Assembly (NCBI GenBank): GCA_902618855.1
Contig: CACNCD010000002.1
Coordinates: 62,001-126,000, forward strand
DNA from: an uncultured Pelagibacteraceae bacterium
GTDB taxonomy: Bacteria; Pseudomonadota; Alphaproteobacteria; Pelagibacterales; Pelagibacteraceae
Reading direction: 5' to 3'
DNA: 64,000 nucleotides
Positions 12,913 to 25,226 of this stretch are shown piece by piece. Each line of letters starts with the position of its first letter. Position 1 is the first letter of the stretch. The notes below the pieces were generated by a model, which saw only the letters and a program-made list of their open reading frames with translations, was not told the DNA's origin and made no database searches. Made by a program: the position numbers and the translations under genes.

Positions 12913-13788
12913 TCAATTAGACAATTTATTTAATAAAGTTTTGCCCATTTCTGCTGGTGATTCAGCTATTGTTATTCCACATTCTTTCATTTTATTTATT
13001 TTATCTTGAGCTGTTCCTTTGCCTCCTGAGATAATAGCTCCCGCATGACCCATTCTCTTTCCAGGAGGGGCCGTGATTCCAGCAATAAAACCAACTATTG
13101 GTTTTTTAATTTTATGATTTTTTAAAAATTCAGATGCATCTTCCTCAGAATTTCCACCTATTTCACCAATCATTAAAATTGATTTAGTTTCATCATCCTT
13201 CAAAAATAAATCTAAACAATCAATAAAACTTGTTCCATTTATAGGATCTCCACCAATGCCGATACATGATGATTGACCTAATCCATTTTCTGTAGTTTGA
13301 GCAACTGCTTCATAAGTTAAAGTGCCTGACCTTGAAACAATACCTACGCTCCCTTTCTTGTGGATAATTCCAGGCATAATCCCAATTTTACATTCATCAG
13401 GAGTAATTATTCCTGGGCAATTAGGTCCTATTAATCTACTTTTTGAGTTCATTAATTTTAATTTAACTTTAAGCATATCTTGAACTGGTATTCCTTCGGT
13501 AACACAAACTATGATCTCTATAGAAGATTCAATTGCTTCGATTATTGCAGATGCAGCAAATTTAGCAGGAACGTAAATCATGCTTGCGTTAGCACCAGTT
13601 TGATTTTTTGCTTCTTCAACAGTATTAAAAACAGGCCGATCTAGATGTACTTGTCCTCCTTTTTTCGGAGTAACACCGCCTACTAAATTTGTTCCATAAT
13701 CAATTGCTTGTTGAGAATGAAATGTGCCATGAGATCCAGTAAAACCTTGGCAAATTACTTTTGTATTTTTATTAACTAGAATTGACAT
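12913..13788 (-). CDS. sucD: Succinyl-CoA synthetase alpha subunit
   Basis: Alpha subunit of the enzyme that interconverts succinyl-CoA and succinate with substrate-level phosphorylation. The 291-residue protein has the CoA-binding Rossmann start ([14 protein letters not shown]) and [10 protein letters not shown]. The phosphohistidine loop [14 protein letters not shown] is near residue 250. It starts 1 bp after the sucC stop, forming the sucCD pair within mdh-sucCD-sucAB-lpd. Confidence 0.97.
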   Translation of the reverse strand: MSILVNKNTKVICQGFTGSHGTFHSQQAIDYGTNLVGGVTPKKGGQVHLDRPVFNTVEEAKNQTGANASMIYVPAKFAASAIIEAIESSIEIIVCVTEGIPVQDMLKVKLKLMNSKSRLIGPNCPGIITPDECKIGIMPGIIHKKGSVGIVSRSGTLTYEAVAQTTENGLGQSSCIGIGGDPINGTSFIDCLDLFLKDDETKSILMIGEIGGNSEEDASEFLKNHKIKKPIVGFIAGITAPPGKRMGHAGAIISGGKGTAQDKINKMKECGITIAESPAEMGKTLLNKLSN

Positions 13789-13789
13789 T

Positions 13790-14949
13790 TTATTTTATAG
13801 CCTCAACAATTTTTTTTGCTGCATCATCTAAATTTTCAGCTGAAATTAATTTTAATCCTGAATTATCTAAAATTTGTTTTCCTTCTTTAAAATTTGTTCC
13901 TGCTAATCTAACTACAAGAGGAACATTAATATTAATATCTTTTGCTGCATTTACTACACCTTCTGCAAGTACATCGCATCTCATAATCCCTCCAAAAATA
14001 TTTATTAAAATCCCTTTAACATTTTTATCTGAGAGAATTAACTTAAGTGCTTCTGTAACTTTTTCCTTAGATGCTCCTCCTCCAACATCTAAAAAATTAG
14101 CAGGTTCTTTCCCATAAAGTTTTATAATATCCATTGTAGCCATAGCTAAGCCAGCACCATTCACCATGCATCCTATACTTCCATCTAATTTAATATAAGA
14201 CAAATCATGTTTGCTCGCTTCTATTTCAATTGGATCTTCTTCGCTCAAATCTCTAAGATCAGCTATCTCAGGATGTTTAAACAAGGCATTATCATCAAAG
14301 TTAACTTTTGCGTCTAAACAAACTATATTTCCTTCCTCTGTCAAAATTAAAGGATTAATTTCAACCATACTAGCATCAGTACTTACAAACATTTTGTAAA
14401 TTGCCTTTATTAAATTTTTTGCTTGATCTTTTTCTTTATTTTTTAAATTAAAGATTCTTATAATATTTTCACAATCTTCATTTGAAATTTCTTTAGAATA
14501 ATTAATTTTTGTAGTATTAATTTTTTCTGGATTTTTTTTTGCTACCTCTTCTATGTCTACTCCTCCTTGATCGCTTGAGATAAATGCAATTTTTGAACTA
14601 GCCCTGTCAACTAAACAAGATAAATAGAATTCTTTCTCTATTTTAGAAACCTCCTCCACATATAGTCTTCTGACAACCTTACCTTCGGGACCTGTCTGAT
14701 GAGTAACGAGTTTTTTACCCATCATTTCTTTTGATGCCGTTGTTAATTCCTCAATGCTATCAAGTATTTTTACACCACCAGCTTTACCTCTGCCTCCTGC
14801 ATGAATTTGTGCTTTTAAAATATATTTATTAGTTTTTAATGATTTTGATTTTTCAACTAATTCTTCAACTGTTAGTCCAAAAACTCCATTAGGAACAGTT
14901 GCTCCATATTTTTTTAAAATTTGTTTTGCCTGGTGTTCGTGTATATTCA

Positions 14950-14950
<1 letters not shown>
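13790..14950 (-). CDS. sucC: Succinyl-CoA synthetase beta subunit
   Basis: ADP/GDP-forming beta subunit with an N-terminal ATP-grasp fold ([29 protein letters not shown]) and a C-terminal ligase domain ([29 protein letters not shown]). At 386 residues it is the usual length. It overlaps the mdh stop by one base and is followed immediately by sucD. Confidence 0.97.
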
Positions 14951-17410
<2,460 letters not shown>

Positions 17411-17434
17411 CGCTAAAATTATTTAAATAAGTAA

Positions 17435-18208
17435 TTAACTTGTTGCAAGCATTTTCTTTATAGATGCAATTGCTTTTGCTGGATTTAATCCTTTTGGACA
17501 AGCATTAGTACAATTCATAATAGTATGACATCTATAGAGCTTTAGTTCATCTGCAACTTTTTTGAGCCTCTCTTTTCTTTCCTCATCCCTACTATCAATT
17601 ATCCATCTATAGGCTTGAAGCAAAACAGCTGGCCCGAGATATTTATCTCCATTCCACCAATAACTTGGGCAAGAAGTCGAACAACAGGCACACATTATAC
17701 ACTCGTAAAGACCGTCTAATTTTGATCTATCTTCTATTGATTGTATATTCTCTTTACCTTCGTCTTTTTTTGAATTTTTTAACCAAGGTTCTACGGACGC
17801 GTATTGTTTGTATAATGTGCTTAAGTCACCGATCAAATCCTTTTGAACTTTTAAATGTGGTAGTGGATATATATTTATATCTCCTTTGATTTCTTTATGT
17901 GGTTTTGTGCATGCTAGTCCATTTTTTCCATCCATATTCATAGCACAAGAGCCACAAACTCCATGGGCACATGATCTTCTATAAGCAATTGAAGGGTCAA
18001 TTTCATTTTTAATTTTATTTAATAAATCTAATACTTTTGAAGGGCAATTATCCATATCTACTTCATAAGTGTCGATTCGAGGATTCTCCCCTGTAGAGGG
18101 GTCCCATCTATAAATATTAACTTTTCTGATATTTTTTGAACCTGTTTGATCTTTGTAATACTTACCTTTTTGAACTTTAGAATTTTGAGGTAAATTTATT
18201 TGTACCAT
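17435..18208 (-). CDS. sdhB: Succinate dehydrogenase iron-sulfur subunit
   Basis: Electron-transfer subunit of complex II. The 257-residue protein shows the [2Fe-2S] ligands in [15 protein letters not shown] and the [4Fe-4S]/[3Fe-4S] ligands in [16 protein letters not shown] and [18 protein letters not shown]. It abuts sdhA (shared base at 18208) and is the last gene of sdhCDAB. It acts on the cytoplasmic face of the inner membrane. Confidence 0.97.
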   Translation of the reverse strand: MVQINLPQNSKVQKGKYYKDQTGSKNIRKVNIYRWDPSTGENPRIDTYEVDMDNCPSKVLDLLNKIKNEIDPSIAYRRSCAHGVCGSCAMNMDGKNGLACTKPHKEIKGDINIYPLPHLKVQKDLIGDLSTLYKQYASVEPWLKNSKKDEGKENIQSIEDRSKLDGLYECIMCACCSTSCPSYWWNGDKYLGPAVLLQAYRWIIDSRDEERKERLKKVADELKLYRCHTIMNCTNACPKGLNPAKAIASIKKMLATS

Positions 18209-19983
18209 TAATACACTCTTTCTTGCGGTGGAAAGTATTGAACATCATTACTTAAAGTTGATCTGTGAACGTCTCTATATGCAATCTTTGTCTTACTTCC
18301 TTGACACCAAGATAAAGTATGTTTCATAAAATTATTATCGTCCCTTTTAGGATGATCTTCTCTTGCGTGAGCTCCTCTGCTTTCTTTTCGTTCATAAGCA
18401 GAGTCTATAGTGACAATAGCCTGTCTTATTAAATTATCAAATTCAAGAGTTTCCACTAAGTCGGTATTAAAAATTAGTGATTTATCTTTTACTGAGATAG
18501 ACTCCATACCTTCATAAGGCTTTCTTATTTCTTCCACACCTTCTTTTAAAGTTTTTTCAGTTCTAAAAACTGCACATTTTGACTGCATAGTTTTTTGCAT
18601 AGCTAGTCTTAAATCTGCAGTTCTATTGCTTCCATTGCCATTTCTTAACTTTTCAAATCTATCTAAACATTTGTCTGTTTCAGATTTAGGTATTTCTTCA
18701 TGAGGTGTTCCAGGTTTCACAATTTCAGATGCTCTTTTAGCTGCTGCTCTTCCAAAAACAACTAAATCAATCAATGAGTTAGAGCCTAATCTGTTCGCGC
18801 CATGGACTGAAACACAGGCTGCTTCTCCAATTGCCATTAGTCCAGGAACAATTTTATCAGATCCATTTAATGTTAAAACTTCGGCTTTATAATTAGTAGG
18901 AATTCCACCCATATTATAATGTACTGTAGGTACTACTGGTATTGGTTCTTTAGTAACATCAACATCAGCAAATAGTCTTGAAGACTCGGATATTCCTGGA
19001 AGTCTTTCCTCTATTACTTTTGGATCTAAATGGTTTAAATGAAGATGGACATGGTCTTTTTCTTTTCCCACTCCTCTTCCTTCGTTTATTTCTACAGCTA
19101 TTGATCTACTAACTACATCTCTAGATGCTAAATCTTTTGCTTTAGGAGCATAGCGTTCCATAAATCTTTCTCCTTTAGAGTTTAATAAATATCCACCTTC
19201 ACCTCTAACGCCTTCAGAAATTAAGGTTCCATGACCATAAATTCCTGTTGGATGAAATTGAACAAACTCCATGTCTTGTAAAGGTAAACCAGCTCTCAAT
19301 ACCATAGCATTTCCGTCACCTGTGCATGTGTGAGCAGATGTTGAAGAATAGTAAGTTTTACCATATCCGCCTGTAGCTATAATTGTGATATGTGATCTAA
19401 ATCTATGAATAGTTCCATCATTTAAATTCCATGCTATTAAACCTTTACATTCTCCATTTTTCATCAGTAAATCTAAAGCAAAATATTCAATAAAAAATTC
19501 TGTATTATGTTTTAAAGCCTGTCCGTACATGGTGTGTAGTATAGCATGTCCTGTTCTATCTGCTGCTGCACAAGTTCTTTGTACAGTTTCATTTCCGTAA
19601 TTTTTAGTCATTCCACCAAATGGTCTTTGATAAATTTTACCATCTTCAGTTCTGCTAAATGGAACGCCATATTTTTCTAACTCCAAAACAGCTCTTGGTG
19701 CCTCTTTGCATAAATATTCAATACAGTCTTGGTCTCCTAACCAATCGGATCCTTTTACAGTATCGTACATGTGCCATCTCCAGTCATCCTCTCCCATATT
19801 GCCTAATGCTGCAGATATTCCTCCTTGAGCTGCTGATGTATGGCTTCTAGTTGGAAATACTTTTGATATACAAGCAGTTTTTAAACCAGCCTCACTTAAC
19901 CCTACAGCTGCTCTCAAACCTGCGCCACCAGCACCTAAGACAACGACATCATATTCATGTTCTATAATTTTATATTGGCTCAT
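18208..19983 (-). CDS. sdhA: Succinate dehydrogenase flavoprotein subunit
   Basis: Oxidises succinate to fumarate with covalently bound FAD. The 591-residue protein has the FAD motif [20 protein letters not shown], the FAD-linked His in [17 protein letters not shown], and substrate residues in [21 protein letters not shown], quoted in part. The C-terminus [19 protein letters not shown] is typical of alphaproteobacterial and mitochondrial SdhA. It overlaps sdhD by 4 bp. Confidence 0.98.
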   Translation of the reverse strand: MSQYKIIEHEYDVVVLGAGGAGLRAAVGLSEAGLKTACISKVFPTRSHTSAAQGGISAALGNMGEDDWRWHMYDTVKGSDWLGDQDCIEYLCKEAPRAVLELEKYGVPFSRTEDGKIYQRPFGGMTKNYGNETVQRTCAAADRTGHAILHTMYGQALKHNTEFFIEYFALDLLMKNGECKGLIAWNLNDGTIHRFRSHITIIATGGYGKTYYSSTSAHTCTGDGNAMVLRAGLPLQDMEFVQFHPTGIYGHGTLISEGVRGEGGYLLNSKGERFMERYAPKAKDLASRDVVSRSIAVEINEGRGVGKEKDHVHLHLNHLDPKVIEERLPGISESSRLFADVDVTKEPIPVVPTVHYNMGGIPTNYKAEVLTLNGSDKIVPGLMAIGEAACVSVHGANRLGSNSLIDLVVFGRAAAKRASEIVKPGTPHEEIPKSETDKCLDRFEKLRNGNGSNRTADLRLAMQKTMQSKCAVFRTEKTLKEGVEEIRKPYEGMESISVKDKSLIFNTDLVETLEFDNLIRQAIVTIDSAYERKESRGAHAREDHPKRDDNNFMKHTLSWCQGSKTKIAYRDVHRSTLSNDVQYFPPQERVY

Positions 19984-20309
19984 AGACTTAGTTTAAATAA
20001 TATTAGTAAAGTAGATATAGGTATTAGTATAGCAAATAAAAAGAGTAATTTGTTTGCGACATTTTTTAATTTTTCACTCTCAATATAGTCTTCAAAAACC
20101 TCACTAATGCTTAGCGCAGAGTGAAAATATGCAAAAACTATAAATAATGAAAATAAAAACTTAGTTGGTTGGCTAGTGAAGAAAAATAATACTTCTTCAT
20201 AGTTTTTATCGTAGAATGATACTAGACTAATTATAAACCATAACATTAATGGAATAAGTACAACAGAACTTATTTTTAAAAAAATCCATTTTTTTGTTGC
20301 GTTAATCAT
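19980..20309 (-). CDS. sdhD: Succinate dehydrogenase membrane anchor subunit
   Basis: Small hydrophobic anchor of complex II, 109 residues with three predicted transmembrane helices (about 12-30, 48-68 and 84-106). The haem/quinone-site His lies in [20 protein letters not shown], quoted in part, which matches the H-x-x-x-G-x-x-x-I-x-x-D-Y pattern of SdhD loosely. It sits between sdhC and sdhA, overlapping each by 1 to 4 bp. Sequence alone is divergent, and position makes the call. Confidence 0.9.
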   Translation of the reverse strand: MINATKKWIFLKISSVVLIPLMLWFIISLVSFYDKNYEEVLFFFTSQPTKFLFSLFIVFAYFHSALSISEVFEDYIESEKLKNVANKLLFLFAILIPISTLLILFKLSL

Positions 20310-20692
20310 TAAAATAAATTCCTTCCCAAAATAAAAATTATAGCTGTTAAAATAAATGATCCAAAAATAACTGATAAGCCGGTAATATTTGAAGTTTTTA
20401 TCTCAAAACCGAATCCTAAGTCCCAAAATATATGTCTGATCTCACTTAAAATTTGAAAAGTAAATGACCAAATAGTACCTATGATAAAAAATTTTCCAAA
20501 ATAACTCTCAAAAAATTTTTGGATAAAATCATAATTTGTATTGCCTAAAAGTAGAAAAGCCACCCAAAAACATATTAAGGAAATAATAATAATATTTATT
20601 ATTCCTGTTATTCTGTGAGAAATTGAAACTAAAGATGATATATGCCAATTATAAATTTGAATATGCGGCGACAAAGGGTTTTTATCTGTCAT
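20309..20692 (-). CDS. sdhC: Succinate dehydrogenase cytochrome b556 subunit
   Basis: Haem b and ubiquinone-binding subunit of complex II. The 127-residue protein starts with the family pattern PLSPHIQIYNWHISSLVSISHRITG, shown in part, and has the haem-ligand region LSEIRHIFWDLGFGFE. Three transmembrane helices are evident. It is first of sdhCDAB and overlaps the 3' end of asd by 11 bp, so the sdh genes are probably co-transcribed with asd. Confidence 0.94.
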   Translation of the reverse strand: MTDKNPLSPHIQIYNWHISSLVSISHRITGIINIIIISLICFWVAFLLLGNTNYDFIQKFFESYFGKFFIIGTIWSFTFQILSEIRHIFWDLGFGFEIKTSNITGLSVIFGSFILTAIIFILGRNLF

Positions 20693-21692
20693 GTAATTTC
20701 TGTTTAATTAAACTTTCTGCAATTTCAACTGCATTTAATGCGGCACCTTTAAGTAAATTATCACAAACAATCCATAAATTTATAGAATTAGCCTGAGAAG
20801 AATCTTTTCTTATTCTAGAAATAAATGTTTCATATTTATTTTCTGCCTCCACAGGAGTAACGTAACCTCCATCTTTTTGTTCATCTATGACTTTACAGCC
20901 TGGTGATTTAGATAAAATACTCTTTATTTCACCTAAATTATAATCTTTATAAAACTCTACATTTACACTTATTGAATGTGAAACTAAAACAGGAATTCTA
21001 ACACAGGTAGATGTAATATTAATTTTTTTATCTAAAATTTTTTTAACCTCATCATGATTTTTTTGTTCTTCTTTGGTTGACCCATTTTCTAAAAAACTAT
21101 CAATATGTGGAATTGCATTAAATGCTATTTGCTTTGTAAAGTTTTGGGATACAATTTTTTTGCCTTCAAAATATTCTTTTGTTTGGGACAAAAGTTCATC
21201 CATTCCAGCTTTTCCAACACCTGAGACTGATTGGTATGTTGAGGCAACTATTCTTTTAATATTATAAAGATCATGTAAAGGTTTTAAAACAACAACCATA
21301 GGTATCACTGAACAATTCGCATTTGCTATTATATTTTTATTTTTAAAATTGGATAAATCTTTTGAATTAACCTCAGGAACAACCAAAGGTATATCAGGAT
21401 CTTTTCTAAAATATTTTGAGTTATCAATTACAATTGTTTTTTTTGCTGCCATCGGAGCCCATTTTTCTGCTACTGAGCTTCCTGCTGCAAAAAAAGCTAT
21501 TTTCACTTTTGAAAAATCAAATTTTTCTAAATCTATTACTGTGTGAGTCTTATCTTTAAAATTTATTTTTTGTCCCGCACTTTTAGAGGAGGCAATCAAA
21601 TACAATTCAGAAATAGGAAAATTTTTATTCTCTAGTACTTCTATGATTTTTCTTCCAACATTTCCTGTTGCTCCAACAATTGCTATATTCAT
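20682..21692 (-). CDS. asd: Aspartate-semialdehyde dehydrogenase
   Basis: NADPH-dependent reduction of aspartyl phosphate to aspartate semialdehyde, the branch point to lysine/diaminopimelate, threonine and methionine. The 336-residue protein has the NADP motif IVGATGNVGRKI, the catalytic Cys in NANCSVIPMV (Cys127), STYQSVSGVGKAGMDEL and RIPVLVSHS with the active-site His. In many alphaproteobacteria asd follows leuB directly; here the dmd genes lie between them. It overlaps sdhC by 11 bp. Confidence 0.95.
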   Translation of the reverse strand: MNIAIVGATGNVGRKIIEVLENKNFPISELYLIASSKSAGQKINFKDKTHTVIDLEKFDFSKVKIAFFAAGSSVAEKWAPMAAKKTIVIDNSKYFRKDPDIPLVVPEVNSKDLSNFKNKNIIANANCSVIPMVVVLKPLHDLYNIKRIVASTYQSVSGVGKAGMDELLSQTKEYFEGKKIVSQNFTKQIAFNAIPHIDSFLENGSTKEEQKNHDEVKKILDKKINITSTCVRIPVLVSHSISVNVEFYKDYNLGEIKSILSKSPGCKVIDEQKDGGYVTPVEAENKYETFISRIRKDSSQANSINLWIVCDNLLKGAALNAVEIAESLIKQKLHDR

Positions 21693-21707
21693 GGTGATTT
21701 AGTTATA

Positions 21708-22817
21708 CTAAATGAAAGGTAAATCGCAAACTTTTCCCTCGAAAATAGTTCCATTTATTGAGATTTTAAATGTTTGGGAAAGGTTATAATAAGGTTTGTT
21801 TATCATAGCGATACCGATAACTTTTTTAAAATGTGGTGAATAAACACCTGATCTAAGCTCACCTATTTTTTGGTTATCTTTGTCAATAAGTTCTATGGAT
21901 TTAGATACATTAATTTCTTTTGCTTCGATTATTACGCCCATTAATTTTTTGATTAAACCATTTTTCTTTATTTGTTTTAATTTATCTTTTCCTAGAAAAT
22001 TTATCTCTGTATCTAAACTAACATATTTATCTAAACCACATTCTAGAGGATTATCGTCATTATCCATATCATTACCATAAGATAACAATGCACTTTCAAT
22101 CCTCTCTATTAAATTTGGGCAACCTGGTTTAACATTTAATTCTTTACCCTCTTCAAAAAGTTTATCGTATAATGCTAATCCAGACTTAGTATTTTCTACA
22201 TAAATTTCATAACCACCTTGTTTCGACCAACCAGATTTTGCAATTAAATGTTTTGCTCCATCAAAATCAAAGTAATCAAAACCAAAAAATTTCATTTCTG
22301 TTATTTTTTCTCCAAATATTTTTTCCATCAACTTAAATGATTTTGGGCCCTGTACTGCCATTATATCAACATTTGGTTCAAAAATTTTTACATTTAAATT
22401 ATTTCCAATCGCTAATCCTTTTGCAAATAATATTACATCGGAGTCTGCTATAGAAATCCACCATCTATCCTCTTGTAGCTTCAAAATTACAGGATCATTA
22501 ATCATTCCTGCGTTATCGTCAATTATTGGACAATAGTAACATCTGCCTATTTTAGATTTTGAAAGGTCCCTACATGTCATTAATTGAACTAATTTTGCTG
22601 AATCCTTTCCTGAAATTTCAACTTGTCTTTCACCAGCTACATCCCAAATTTGAACGTGTTCTTTTAAATGATGATAGGAATCCTCTAACGATCCAAAAGC
22701 AGCTGGTAGAAGCATATGATTATAAATCGAATATGCAGTAACCCCTTGTTTCTCAATTCTTGAAGTATAAGGAGTACTTCTTAGTCTTCTTGATTTAGCA
22801 ATAAAATAATTTTTCAT
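21708..22817 (-). CDS. dmdA: Dimethylsulfoniopropionate demethylase DmdA
   Basis: Tetrahydrofolate-dependent enzyme that moves a methyl group from DMSP to THF, giving methylmercaptopropionate and 5-methyl-THF. The 369-residue protein has the GCV_T fold but follows the Pelagibacter DmdA sequence closely over its whole length as I remember it. Landmarks are the start [21 protein letters not shown] (in part), [41 protein letters not shown] in part, and the end GKVCDLPFI. The equal length and these blocks set it apart from glycine-cleavage GcvT. No glycine cleavage genes are nearby; the upstream genes are an alpha/beta hydrolase and dmdB/dmdC homologues. Its ATG overlaps the hydrolase stop (ATGA). 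Confidence is high for the family and for DMSP as substrate. Confidence 0.95.
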   Translation of the reverse strand: MKNYFIAKSRRLRSTPYTSRIEKQGVTAYSIYNHMLLPAAFGSLEDSYHHLKEHVQIWDVAGERQVEISGKDSAKLVQLMTCRDLSKSKIGRCYYCPIIDDNAGMINDPVILKLQEDRWWISIADSDVILFAKGLAIGNNLNVKIFEPNVDIMAVQGPKSFKLMEKIFGEKITEMKFFGFDYFDFDGAKHLIAKSGWSKQGGYEIYVENTKSGLALYDKLFEEGKELNVKPGCPNLIERIESALLSYGNDMDNDDNPLECGLDKYVSLDTEINFLGKDKLKQIKKNGLIKKLMGVIIEAKEINVSKSIELIDKDNQKIGELRSGVYSPHFKKVIGIAMINKPYYNLSQTFKISINGTIFEGKVCDLPFI

Positions 22818-23548
22818 TTATTTTTTTTTATGAATTCGTTAACTAATTTTCTCATTTCAAAAGCTTTTTCAAATAAAATCATATGTCCACAATTAGAAAT
22901 TATCTTTACTTCAGAATTTTTTATTTGTTCAGACATTTTAACACCAACCTTCATCGGAACCATTTTATCTAAATCTCCAAAAATACATAAAGTTAAACAA
23001 TTTATTTTTTTAATCGCATTTTCGCCATCCTTATAATTATTACAGGCATTTAAGTCTACAGCTAAAACTTCCCTAATTGCTCTTGCTGAGTTCACAATTT
23101 TTTTTACTGGGTTTCCTCCTATAAATGCTTTTGAACCCTCATAACCCCATTTCATCATTAACAGCACTGCTTTTTCATCTCCAGCCTCTGCTAAGTCGAT
23201 AAGATCTTTGTTAACAGGCATTTTATTTGACCCTGCAACTAAAATTAATTTATCTATATACTCAGGATATCTTGAGGCAAAATCAATTCCTACCAGTGCA
23301 CCTTGTGAATGTCCCATAAAACTTATTTTTGAAATATCCAATATTTCCATTATTTTTTTTACCCAATCAGACATTTCCTCAATAGATTTTAATGAAGGTC
23401 CTTCCGAGTCCCCATGTCCAGGTAGATCAATTGATAAAACATTAAATCCATTAGCTGAATAAAACTGTTCATGTAGGGACCAAACTATATGTGTAAGTCC
23501 ACTTCCGTGCATCAAAAGTATTGATGGTTTTTTTGGATCAATATCCAT
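22814..23548 (-). CDS. Alpha/beta hydrolase of the dmd cluster
   Basis: Alpha/beta-fold hydrolase with oxyanion motif [10 protein letters not shown], nucleophile elbow GHSQG, acid in FGDLDKMVP and catalytic His in SNCGHMILF. Function is unknown; by position it could hydrolyse a thioester or ester in DMSP/methylmercaptopropionate metabolism. Start choice is uncertain. The ATG used here (23546-23548) gives [16 protein letters not shown] and lacks the usual first strand. The frame stays open upstream to a TGA about 26 codons away with no ATG, GTG or TTG. However, a CTG at 23594-23596 lies 5 nt after a perfect AAGGAG (23602-23607) and would add 16 residues, LNLNVDNKDVFISTSG, which looks like that missing strand. 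It overlaps dmdA by 4 bp. Confidence 0.85.
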   Translation of the reverse strand: MDIDPKKPSILLMHGSGLTHIVWSLHEQFYSANGFNVLSIDLPGHGDSEGPSLKSIEEMSDWVKKIMEILDISKISFMGHSQGALVGIDFASRYPEYIDKLILVAGSNKMPVNKDLIDLAEAGDEKAVLLMMKWGYEGSKAFIGGNPVKKIVNSARAIREVLAVDLNACNNYKDGENAIKKINCLTLCIFGDLDKMVPMKVGVKMSEQIKNSEVKIISNCGHMILFEKAFEMRKLVNEFIKKNK

Positions 23549-23592
23549 ACCACTGGTAGATATGAATACGTCTTTATTATCGACGTTTAAGT

Positions 23593-25221
23593 TCAGTTTA
23601 ACTCCTTGGCCTTTTTTCTTAACTCAAATTTTTGGATTTTTCCTGTTGATGTTTTTGGCAATTCACAAAATTCAACTTTTTTTGGAACTTTAAAACCTGC
23701 AAGGGTCTCTTTGCAAAAATTTATTAATTCTTTTTCTGTAACTGGTTTATCTTTTACCATTTCAATGAAAGCACAAGGTACTTCACCCCATTTTTCATCA
23801 GGTTTTGCAACCACAGCTGCTATGGATACAGATGGATGCTTTGCTAAAGTATTTTCTATTTCAATAGAGGAAATATTTTCACCACCTGAAATAATTATAT
23901 CTTTAGATCTATCTTGTATCTTTGCATAACCATCAGGATGCATAACTGCTAAATCACCTGTATGAAACCAACCATCTTTCATGGCTTTTTCTGTAGCTTC
24001 CTTATCCTTGAAATATCCTTTCATAACTACATTTCCTCTAATCATTATTTCACCTATAGTTTTCCCATCTCTTGGAACTTCCTTCATTGTCTCTGGATTC
24101 ATAATTGTAACGCCTTCAGTATTTGGATATCTAACTCCTTGCCTGGCTTTTATTTCATTTTGCTTTTCCTCATCTAAGCTGTTCCATTCCTCGTTCCAAG
24201 CACATTGTGTTACATGTCCATAAGTTTCTGTTAACCCATAAACATGCATTACTTCAAATCCAAGACTTTTCATTTTTTTAAATATAATACTTGGTGGTGG
24301 AGCACCAGCTGTTAATACATAAACCTTATTTTTAAGTTTTTTACGCTCACTCTCTGGTGCGCCTGTTATCATATTCAGTACTATAGGAGCTCCTCCAAAG
24401 TGGGATACATTATACTTATCTATAAGTTCAAAAATTTTTTTTATATCAATGGCTCTAAGACAAATTGTTCTTCCATTAAGCATTGGTACTGTCCACGGAT
24501 AACACCATCCATTACAGTGAAACATTGGTACAACCGTCAGAAAATTTAATCTATTAGGCATATTCCACGCAGTCGCGCTTCCTGTTGACATTAAATAAGC
24601 TCCTCTGTGATGATAAACAACTCCTTTAGGATTACCTGTTGTTCCTGAAGTATAACTTAATGAGATTGCTTGCCACTCATCATCTGGCATTTCCCATTTA
24701 AAATTTTCATCACCAGTATTTAAAAATTCCTCATATTCTAATTCCCCAATTTTTTCCAATTTCGATTGATCAGCAAATTTATCGTTTATGTCAATTATTG
24801 TAATTTTTTTTTTGAGATTGCTTAATGCTTTTTTTACCTCCATGTGTAATTGTCTATCAACTACTAAAACTTTAGCATCACTATGGTTTAAGATGTAAGC
24901 AATAGTTTTAGCATCTAGTCTAATATTAATTGTATTTAATACCCCTCCTGTCATTGGCACAGAGTAATGAGCTTCGAAAATCTCTGGAGTATTAAAGGCT
25001 AAAAAAGAGACCGTATCACCTTTGGAAATACCAATTTTACTTAGTGCACTAGCAAATTTTACACATCTTTTATACACTTCACTCCAAGTATATTTTCTAT
25101 TTTCATAAACTATTGCTTCATAATTTGGATAAATATCTTTAGCTCTTAATAAAAAAGATAGGGGTGTTAATGGAACAAAATTTGCATTATTTTTTTCAAG
25201 ATTTTTCTCGTAATGGCTCAT
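23593..25221 (-). CDS. dmdB: Methylmercaptopropionate-CoA ligase-like acyl-CoA synthetase (DmdB)
   Basis: AMP-forming acyl-CoA synthetase, 542 residues. The ATP-binding P-loop is YTSGTTGNPKGV at 190-201, the adenylation motif is in VYGLTETYGHV, the hinge DRSKDIIISGGENISS is near 430-445 and the catalytic Lys is in PKTSTGKIQKFELR near the C-terminus. It lies between a DmdC-like acyl-CoA dehydrogenase and dmdA, so the product is assigned as methylmercaptopropionate-CoA ligase, the second step of DMSP demethylation. DmdB enzymes also accept other short and medium fatty acids, so the substrate range is inferred. It ends with AAGGAG inside its last codons, the likely ribosome site of the next gene. 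Confidence 0.85.
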   Translation of the reverse strand: MSHYEKNLEKNNANFVPLTPLSFLLRAKDIYPNYEAIVYENRKYTWSEVYKRCVKFASALSKIGISKGDTVSFLAFNTPEIFEAHYSVPMTGGVLNTINIRLDAKTIAYILNHSDAKVLVVDRQLHMEVKKALSNLKKKITIIDINDKFADQSKLEKIGELEYEEFLNTGDENFKWEMPDDEWQAISLSYTSGTTGNPKGVVYHHRGAYLMSTGSATAWNMPNRLNFLTVVPMFHCNGWCYPWTVPMLNGRTICLRAIDIKKIFELIDKYNVSHFGGAPIVLNMITGAPESERKKLKNKVYVLTAGAPPPSIIFKKMKSLGFEVMHVYGLTETYGHVTQCAWNEEWNSLDEEKQNEIKARQGVRYPNTEGVTIMNPETMKEVPRDGKTIGEIMIRGNVVMKGYFKDKEATEKAMKDGWFHTGDLAVMHPDGYAKIQDRSKDIIISGGENISSIEIENTLAKHPSVSIAAVVAKPDEKWGEVPCAFIEMVKDKPVTEKELINFCKETLAGFKVPKKVEFCELPKTSTGKIQKFELRKKAKELN

Positions 25222-25226
25222 TTTCT

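Noticed and set aside
17790-17802. 13-mer TCTACGGACGCGT shared with 30703-30715, GC-rich against the background
   Set aside because: Both copies lie inside conserved coding sequence (sdhB and trmD) at different codon contexts, and only two copies were seen, so chance is sufficient; not an uptake or binding motif on this evidence.
21708-22817. Glycine cleavage T-protein (gcvT)
   Set aside because: The fold is shared, but length, end sequence and dmdB/dmdC context match DmdA, and no gcvH or gcvP is near.
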